DNA of 64,000 bases from Streptomyces antibioticus (GTDB taxonomy: Bacteria > Actinomycetota > Actinomycetes > Streptomycetales > Streptomycetaceae), in assembly GCF_002019855.1 (NCBI RefSeq), contig NZ_CM007717.1:7139750-7203749 (forward strand), given 5' to 3'. Position 1 is the stretch's first letter; every line of letters begins with the position of its first letter. Made by a program: the position numbers and the translations under genes. Shown in pieces: positions 58,834-64,000 of this stretch. The notes under the pieces are model-generated. The model had not been told where the DNA came from. It did no database searches and saw only the letters and a program-made list of their open reading frames with translations.

Positions 58834-58846
58834 GGCCCGGATGCTA
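58834..58846 (-). promoter_or_regulatory. Leaderless promoter of the enoyl-CoA hydratase gene
   Basis: Minus strand TAGCAT at 58841-58846, 7 nt before the ATG at 58833. Confidence 0.5.
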
Positions 58847-59025
58847 ACCGCAGCCCTCCCGGCCCGGACACGTCGGCCGTCGGACGAACCGGGGGCGAAT
58901 CCCGGACGAAAAGGGCGACGGGGCCGCCGCGCCCGTACAACCCGAAGAGTGCGCGAAGGCGGCATGGCCGGAACAGGAACGGTCGCGGAGTGGATCGCCT
59001 CACTCGCGAACGATCGAAAACGGGC

Positions 59026-59031
59026 GATAAT
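59026..59031 (+). promoter_or_regulatory. AT-rich -10 element upstream of the HATPase gene
   Basis: GATAAT at 59026-59031 in an AT-rich patch (GAAAACGGGCGATAAT) unusual for this genome. No convincing -35. It suits the HATPase gene starting at 59088 or 59124. Confidence 0.4.
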
Positions 59032-59087
59032 CGCTGACTTCTGTTCAGTGGTTCGGAGGGGAGCGCATTGTTACCAACACTCGACGT

Positions 59088-59648
59088 GTGGTGACAATCG
59101 AGCGCGAGGGTGGCGACCGGACGATGGACGATCATGGGCGCGGGCCCGACCCACGCCCAGCAGGCGGGGCGGACGCACCTCTCGGGCCCCCGGGACCTCC
59201 GCGGGACGAGCCGCGGCCGCTGCCCTACGAGGGCGTCTGGCGGTTCACCGCCGCCGCCGTGGACGCCTCGGTCCCGCAGGCCCGGCACGCGGTGCGGGAC
59301 CTGCTCCACCGGCAGGGGGTGCCCGTCTCGGACGATCTCGTCCAGGGGCTCCTGCTGATCGTCTCCGAGCTGGTGACCAACGCCGTACGGCACGCGGCCC
59401 TGCTGTCGCCGGTGCTCGCGGTGGAGGTCGCCGTCGGGGCCGAGTGGGTGCGGGTGTCCGTCGAGGACAACCACCCCTACCGTCCGACCGCCCTGGAGGC
59501 CGACCACGGCCGCACCGGCGGCCGCGGACTGCTCCTGGTGCGCGAGATCGCCCGGGAGGCGGGCGGCGTGTGCGACGTCGAGCACACGGCGGGCGGCGGC
59601 AAGGTCATCTGGGCCGCCCTGCCGCTCAAGCCCGTGCGCCTGCCCTGA
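59088..59648 (+). CDS. RsbW-like HATPase (anti-sigma factor-type kinase)
   Basis: 186 residues. HATPase_c fold: N-box VSELVTNAVRHA at about 92-103; G1-like DNHPYRP; G2 GGRGLLLVREIA. About 45 N-terminal residues are Gly/Pro/Asp-rich and disordered. Such stand-alone HATPases are abundant in Streptomyces and phosphorylate anti-sigma antagonists or act as orphan switches. No sigma or antagonist gene is adjacent. GTG at 59088 gives the longest reading; ATG at 59124 also has an upstream GAGGG and may be the true start. Confidence 0.82.
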   Translation: MVTIEREGGDRTMDDHGRGPDPRPAGGADAPLGPPGPPRDEPRPLPYEGVWRFTAAAVDASVPQARHAVRDLLHRQGVPVSDDLVQGLLLIVSELVTNAVRHAALLSPVLAVEVAVGAEWVRVSVEDNHPYRPTALEADHGRTGGRGLLLVREIAREAGGVCDVEHTAGGGKVIWAALPLKPVRLP

Positions 59649-59666
59649 GGGCCACCGGCCCCCGGC

Positions 59667-60260
59667 TCACCAGCCGGCCGACGGCCCCGTCAGCTCCCGC
59701 ACGGCCGGACGGGCCGCGTCCAGCACCGTCATGAACCACGACGAGAACGTGTCCTTCGCGTGCCGCTCCGCCAGCTCGGCGGGGGTCACGAAGGCCGTGT
59801 CGCCCACCTCCTCCGGGTCCGGCCGCAGCGCCGACTGCACCATCCCGACGTAGAGATGGTTGAACTCCTGCTCCACCAGGCCCGACGCCGGGTCCGGGTG
59901 GTTGTAGCGGACCGTGCCCGCCTCGGCGAGCAGCGAGGGGGAGACTCCCAGCTCCTCGAACGTGCGCCGGGCGGCCGCCGCGAACGGCGCCTCACCGGGG
60001 TAGGGGTGGCCGCAGCAGGTGTTGGACCACACACCGGGGGAGTGGTACTTGCCGAGCGCCCGCTGCTGGAGCAGCAGCCGGCCCTGCTCGTCGAAGAGGA
60101 ACACCGAGAAGGCGCGGTGCAGTCGCCCCGGCGGCTGGTGGGCGGCGAGCTTCTCCGCGGTGCCGATGGTCACGCCGTTCTCGTCGACGAGCTCCAGCAA
60201 GATCGCTTCCGCGGTGCCGTCCGCCGAGCTGTGCTTCGCGGTGGCAGGTGTGATCGACAT
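59667..60260 (-). CDS. idi: Isopentenyl-diphosphate delta-isomerase type I
   Basis: 197 residues, Nudix-fold Mg/Zn enzyme that interconverts IPP and DMAPP for isoprenoids. The active Cys is in WSNTCCGHPYPG and the acidic metal residues in RTFEELGV and VEQEFNHLYVG. Start is ATG at 60260, chosen because AAGG lies 6 nt upstream; the ATG at 60266 overlaps that box. Monocistronic. Its position beside a cation exporter matches my memory of S. coelicolor idi (SCO6750). Confidence 0.92.
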   Translation of the reverse strand: MSITPATAKHSSADGTAEAILLELVDENGVTIGTAEKLAAHQPPGRLHRAFSVFLFDEQGRLLLQQRALGKYHSPGVWSNTCCGHPYPGEAPFAAAARRTFEELGVSPSLLAEAGTVRYNHPDPASGLVEQEFNHLYVGMVQSALRPDPEEVGDTAFVTPAELAERHAKDTFSSWFMTVLDAARPAVRELTGPSAGW

Positions 60261-60487
60261 ACCCATCCTTAGCAATCGGTCCTCGCGTCCCCAGTCTGCC
60301 GTACGCGCCCGGCACTCCCGGCACTTCGCGCCAACGCGCGCATGTCCCGCGCACGGCGGCCGGGCCCGTGCGTGATCTTGCCCGGCGGGGTGGGCGGAGA
60401 ACCGTCCAGAACGGCTGTTCCCATCCGGAACGGGGTCGGTTCCGGCACGGGGTCCGTTCCGGCACCGGGTTCCCGCGGGCACCCGGT

Positions 60488-61429
60488 TCAGTGGCAGAGC
60501 CGCGCCTCGTGCCGCGCGTGGCCGACCGGCTCCAACTGGAAGGTGCAGTGCTCGACGTCGAAGTGGTCGCCCAGGCACCCCTGGAGTTCGTGCAGCATCT
60601 TCTCGTGGCCGATCGCGTTCAGCACGTCCGAGCGGACCACGACGTGCGCCGACAGCACCGGCATTCCCGAGGTGATCGTCCAGGCGTGCAGATCGTGCAC
60701 GTCCTCCACCCCGTCCAGGGCGACGATATGGGCGCGCACCTCCGCCATGTCGACGCCCCTGGGGGCCGACTCCAGCAGCACGTCGAGCGTCTCGCGCAGC
60801 AGCTTCACCGTGCGCGGCACGATCATCAGCCCGATGACCAGCGAGGCGACCGGGTCGGCGGCCTGCCAGCCGGTGGTCAGGATCACCACCGCCGAGACCA
60901 GCACCGCGACCGAGCCCAGCGCGTCCGCCGCCACCTCCAGGAACGCCCCGCGCACGTTCAGGCTCTCCGCCTGACCGCGCATCAGCAGCGTGAGCGAGAT
61001 GACGTTCGCGACCAGGCCGACGGCGCCGAACCAGATCATCAGCCCGCCCTCGGTGGGCGCGGGCGTGAAGAACCGCTGCACCGCCTCGTACAGGACGTAC
61101 CCGCCCACCCCGAGCAGCAGCAGACAGTTGGCGAGCGCGGCGAGGATCTCCGCGCGGGCGTAGCCGAAGGTGCGATGGGTGCTCGCGGGACGGTTGGCGA
61201 AGTGGATGGCGAGCAGCGCCATGCCGAGGCCCAGCGCGTCGGTCGCCATGTGCGCGGCGTCCGCGATCAGCGCGAGGGAGTCCGCGAGCACCCCGCCGAC
61301 GATCTCCACCACCATCACGGTGAGCGTGATCGCCAGCGCCACCCGCAGCCGGCCCCGGTACGCCGCGGCGGCCGTACCGGTCGTCGGTGCGTGGGTGTGC
61401 GTATGGCCGTGGTCGTGCCCAGCCCCCAT
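60488..61429 (-). CDS. Cation diffusion facilitator (zinc-type) exporter
   Basis: 313 residues. His-rich N-terminus (GHDHGHTHTH) for metal capture, then six membrane helices. Metal-site motifs are SLALIADAAHMATDALGLGMAL in TM2 and the ALGSVAVLVSAVVI segment in TM5; the TFGYARAEILAALAN loop is CDF-typical. The C-terminal cytoplasmic domain (about 215-313) includes GVEDVHDLHAWTI. Exports Zn2+ or similar divalent cations in exchange for protons. Start ATG at 61429 has GGAGG 8 nt upstream. Confidence 0.9.
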   Translation of the reverse strand: MGAGHDHGHTHTHAPTTGTAAAAYRGRLRVALAITLTVMVVEIVGGVLADSLALIADAAHMATDALGLGMALLAIHFANRPASTHRTFGYARAEILAALANCLLLLGVGGYVLYEAVQRFFTPAPTEGGLMIWFGAVGLVANVISLTLLMRGQAESLNVRGAFLEVAADALGSVAVLVSAVVILTTGWQAADPVASLVIGLMIVPRTVKLLRETLDVLLESAPRGVDMAEVRAHIVALDGVEDVHDLHAWTITSGMPVLSAHVVVRSDVLNAIGHEKMLHELQGCLGDHFDVEHCTFQLEPVGHARHEARLCH

Positions 61430-61518
61430 GGCAGCAGCCTCCCTGTGGTCGCCCGGGATCACAGTGAACTACGGGTGGGGGGTATCCGGCAACGCGGCAC
61501 TGAACACCGTTGTCATAT

Positions 61519-61553
61519 GCTCTGACCTGCGGAAACGATCCCCAGGTCAGAGC
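61519..61553 (-). terminator. Hairpin after galE
   Basis: Perfect 11-bp inverted repeat GCTCTGACCTG / CAGGTCAGAGC with a 13-nt loop, 15 nt beyond the galE stop. It could also be a regulator site for the CDF gene 90 nt downstream. Confidence 0.6.
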
Positions 61554-61567
61554 GCTTGCCGGGCCCG

Positions 61568-62557
61568 TCAGCGGGTCGGCGCCGCCTGCGCGCCGTGGTG
61601 CAGTTGCCAGCCCAGCCAGGCCGACTCGACCATCTCGCGCACCCCGCGCCGCGCGGTCCAGCCCAGCTCGCGCGCGGCCAGTCCGGCCCCGGCGACCGCG
61701 CGCGGCGCGTCCCCGGGCCGCCGGTCCTCCACCAGCGCCGGACGGGTGTCCCCGGTCACCTCGCCGATCAGGGTGATCAGCTCACGCACCGAGACGCCCT
61801 CGCCCCGGCCGATGTTGACCGTCAGATCCCCGGCCGCGTCCGGCGCGGACAGCCGCCGGGTCGCCGCGAGATGCGCCTCGGCCAGATCGCTGACGTGGAT
61901 GTAGTCCCGGACGCAGGTGCCGTCCGGGGTCGGGTAGTCGGCGCCGAAGATCCGCGGGGCCTCGTCCCGGGTGAGCCGGTCGAAGACCATCGGGACGATG
62001 TTGAAGATCCCGGTGTCGGCCAGGACGGGCTCGGCCGCCCCGGCCACGTTGAAGAAGCGCAGACAGGCCGTCGCCATGCCGTGCGCCTGCCCCGCCGCCC
62101 GCACCAGCCACTCGCCGGCGAGCTTGGTCTCGCCGTACGGGTTCACCGGGGCGCACGGGGTGTCCTCCGTGATGAGGTCCACATCCGGGTTGCCGTAGAC
62201 GGCCGCGGACGAGGAGAACACGAAGCGGCGCACCCCGGCCGCGGCGACCGTCTCCAGGAGGGTGGCCAGACCGCCGACGTTGTCCCGGTAGTACAGGGTG
62301 GGCCGCGCCACCGACTCGCCGACCTGCTTGTGCGCGGCCAGATGCACCACGCCCGTCACGGCGTGCTCGCCGAGCACCCGCTCCACCAGGGCGGCGTCCA
62401 GCGACGAGCCCCGCACCAGCGGCACGTCCGCCGGCAGCCGGGCGGACACCCCGGACGAGAGGTCGTCCAGGACGACGACGCGCTCGCCGGCCGCGGTCAT
62501 GGCACGCGCCACATGGGCGCCTATGTATCCGGCTCCGCCGGTGATCAGCCAGGTCAT
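61568..62557 (-). CDS. galE: UDP-glucose 4-epimerase
   Basis: 329 residues, extended SDR. NAD motif MTWLITGGAGYIGAH at the N-terminus; HLAAHKQVGESV; catalytic Ser in FSSSAAVYG; YxxxK in NPYGETKLAG. Interconverts UDP-glucose and UDP-galactose (or the N-acetyl forms). It differs from the LegB-like dehydratase at the left edge of the window. ATG at 62557 follows TAGGGT by 8 nt, so the message may be leaderless. Could feed surface polysaccharide synthesis. Confidence 0.9.
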   Translation of the reverse strand: MTWLITGGAGYIGAHVARAMTAAGERVVVLDDLSSGVSARLPADVPLVRGSSLDAALVERVLGEHAVTGVVHLAAHKQVGESVARPTLYYRDNVGGLATLLETVAAAGVRRFVFSSSAAVYGNPDVDLITEDTPCAPVNPYGETKLAGEWLVRAAGQAHGMATACLRFFNVAGAAEPVLADTGIFNIVPMVFDRLTRDEAPRIFGADYPTPDGTCVRDYIHVSDLAEAHLAATRRLSAPDAAGDLTVNIGRGEGVSVRELITLIGEVTGDTRPALVEDRRPGDAPRAVAGAGLAARELGWTARRGVREMVESAWLGWQLHHGAQAAPTR

Positions 62558-62571
62558 GGCCGCCCACCCTA
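62558..62571 (-). promoter_or_regulatory. Candidate leaderless promoter of galE
   Basis: Minus strand TAGGGT at 62566-62571, 8 nt before ATG 62557. Confidence 0.4.
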
Positions 62572-62892
62572 TGCCGACACCCCGGCGCCGCCCGCAATGT
62601 CCCCGATGTCCGCCCGCTCGGGAGGCGCGGTTTGTGAGCCGGGTCGCCGATCACCCATGATGATCTCGGCGGAGGCCGGTCCGCGTCAGGCACGGACCGG
62701 GTCCGTCGGCACCGCGCCGCACGGCCGGAGCATGCCGACGGGAGCCTGAACGGCCGGTGAACACGGTCTTCCCGGCATCCGATAGCCTCTGCCGACAACG
62801 CCGCCCGCCCGGCCCCGCCCGGTGCACCCCACGGGCGCCCCCACCTGCACACGACCGGCGCGGACGCGTCGGCACCCAGGGAGTGACTTCGG
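62558..62892. other. 335-nt divergent intergenic region galE / CDP-alcohol transferase
   Basis: No gene seen. Besides the galE promoter it holds TGAACA (62758-62763) and TAGCCT (62783-62788), 19-nt spacer, a plausible promoter for the downstream gene with a ~100-nt leader. Confidence 0.45.
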
Positions 62893-64000
62893 TTGTCGAC
62901 CGCCATCCTCACCGGTCAGCCGGTTCCCGGATCGTCGCTCGAAAGCGACCTGCGGTCCCTCGGCTTCGACGTCCTCTCGGCCGCCGACGCCGCCGAGACC
63001 GGGAGCCTGCTCGCCGCGATACCGGCCCAGGAGCGCGTCGCCGTGGTCGACGCCCGCTTCGTGGGCCACCCGCACGCGCTGCGCCTCGGTCTGACCGACC
63101 CCCGCTTCCCGCTCGCCGCGGTGCCGGGCGCGCTCACCGCGCAGCCCGCCGCCCGCGCCGCCCTCACCCGCGCGCTGGCCCACGAGAACGCGTCGAGCGG
63201 CGGCGCCCTGGTGGTGGACAGCCTCGCCGACCGGATCGCCGACGTCCTGGCGGCCGAGGGTGACGACGTCCACCGCCCCGAGCTGGGCCGTCTGGTCGCC
63301 GAGGTCCCCACCGACCCCCAGACCCGCAACGAGGCACGGCAGGCCGTGGCCGCCGTCGACGACGAGGCCGTACGCCTGAAGTCGGCCGTGAAGGCCCGCG
63401 ACGGGTTCTTCACCACCTTCTTCATCAGCCCGTACTCCCGTTACATCGCCCGCTGGTGCGCCCGCCGCGGGCTGACCCCGAACCAGGTCACCACCGCCTC
63501 CCTGATCACCGCGCTGATCGCGGCCGGCTGCGCGGCCACCGGCACCCGGGGCGGATTCGTCGCGGCAGGCGTGCTGCTGATCGCGTCCTTCGTGCTGGAC
63601 TGCACCGACGGCCAGCTCGCCCGCTACTCCCTCCAGTACTCCACGCTCGGTGCCTGGCTCGACGCCACCTTCGACCGCGCCAAGGAGTACGCCTACTACG
63701 CCGGCCTCGCCCTCGGCGCGGCCCGCGGCGGCGACGACGTGTGGGCGCTCGCCCTGGGCGCGATGATCCTCCAGACCTGCCGGCACGTCGTGGACTTCTC
63801 CTTCAACGAGGCCAACCACGACGCCACGGCCAACACCAGCCCCACCGCCGCCCTCTCCGGCAAGCTCGACAGCGTCGGCTGGACGGTCTGGGCGCGGCGG
63901 ATGATCGTCCTGCCCATCGGCGAACGCTGGGCCATGATCGCCGTCCTCACGGCGGTCACCACCCCCCGCATCACCTTCTACGTCCTGCTGATCGGCTGCG
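62893..64000 (+). CDS. CDP-alcohol phosphatidyltransferase with N-terminal extra domain (3' end outside window)
   Basis: At least 369 codons, open at the window end. About 190 N-terminal residues form a soluble alpha/beta-looking domain (TAILTGQPVP...SLGFDVLSAAD...VAVVDARFVGHPHALRLGL) that I do not recognise. The membrane part follows from about residue 195 with the intact CDP-OH-P motif DCTDGQLARYSLQYSTLGAW then LDATFD (D at 236 and onward; DG..AR....G...D...D). Such enzymes join a CDP-alcohol to inositol phosphate or another polyol. The start is TTG at 62893, the only in-frame start after a stop at 62884, with GGAG 9 nt upstream. It may use or make an inositol- or sugar-phosphate lipid. Confidence 0.85.
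   Translation, partial: MSTAILTGQPVPGSSLESDLRSLGFDVLSAADAAETGSLLAAIPAQERVAVVDARFVGHPHALRLGLTDPRFPLAAVPGALTAQPAARAALTRALAHENASSGGALVVDSLADRIADVLAAEGDDVHRPELGRLVAEVPTDPQTRNEARQAVAAVDDEAVRLKSAVKARDGFFTTFFISPYSRYIARWCARRGLTPNQVTTASLITALIAAGCAATGTRGGFVAAGVLLIASFVLDCTDGQLARYSLQYSTLGAWLDATFDRAKEYAYYAGLALGAARGGDDVWALALGAMILQTCRHVVDFSFNEANHDATANTSPTAALSGKLDSVGWTVWARRMIVLPIGERWAMIAVLTAVTTPRITFYVLLIGC

Noticed and set aside
58964..59131. Short ORF beginning MAGTGTVAEW upstream of the HATPase gene
   Set aside because: It overlaps the GATAAT promoter element and the HATPase start in another frame and soon degrades to Arg-rich noise; no ribosome site.
1..64000. Secondary-metabolite cluster or prophage
   Set aside because: No PKS, NRPS, terpene synthase, RiPP, integrase, portal or terminase genes; gene content is conserved core and accessory metabolism.

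Overview
The window is high-GC actinobacterial chromosome and almost certainly Streptomyces. The evidence is extreme third-position GC, many GTG and TTG starts, leaderless promoters, a WhiB-family gene, an SsgA-like sporulation protein, DUF2510 proteins, and a protocatechuate operon in the Streptomyces order with a divergent PcaV-type MarR gene. From memory (not checked), the order pca operon / whiB-like / ssgD / fadAB / idi resembles the SCO66xx-SCO67xx region of S. coelicolor. I saw no rRNA, tRNA, CRISPR array, insertion sequence, prophage or attachment site; it reads as conserved chromosome with individual lineage additions.

Layout. 1-5.8 kb: a minus-strand locus for a secreted, deacetylated polysaccharide (secreted deacetylase, PelF-like glycosyltransferase, multi-pass membrane protein, LegB-like 4,6-dehydratase cut by the window edge). 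6.2-12.1 kb: a small secreted protein, a Tat phospholipase C, a DUF2510/LURP-one-like protein, and a PAP2-DMT gene pair facing a TetR gene across a 16-bp tandem operator array. 13-17 kb: a DUF2510 membrane protein and a large LAL-type ATPase that lacks its HTH. 17.1-24.3 kb: the complete beta-ketoadipate operon pcaIJFHGBL and pcaV. 24.3-31.4 kb: DUF3048 lipoprotein, alcohol dehydrogenase, divergent LigC/PolDom repair pair, LacI regulator, VOC protein, WhiB-like protein. 31.4-36 kb: acyl-ACP desaturase behind a 15-bp operator array, dimethylarginine hydrolase, an ABC-F protein with a long leader carrying a three-codon upstream ORF, and an SsgA-like protein. 36.2-42 kb: Ycf48-like secreted protein, DUF1254 protein, nucleotidyltransferase, endonuclease V, membrane-associated reductase, YjbR protein. 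42-48 kb: a beta-oxidation operon (CoA-transferase with a repeat tail, thiolase, FadB) and a MerR gene. 48-64 kb: PfkB kinase, two divergent secreted peptidases, D-amino-acid oxidase, second ABC-F, Tex, enoyl-CoA hydratase, HATPase, IDI, CDF exporter, GalE and a CDP-alcohol phosphatidyltransferase that runs off the end.

Themes. Aromatic acids funnelled through pca yield acetyl-CoA and succinyl-CoA, and the fad operon does the same for acyl-CoAs. Several regulatory regions are unusually legible: the ABC-F leader, two phased operator arrays, the PcaV-type palindrome, and a TetR-type palindrome inside the fad promoter. The most interesting candidates are the Pel/galactosaminoglycan-like locus at the left edge, the attenuator-like ABC-F leader, and the 21-copy nonapeptide repeat on the CoA-transferase.
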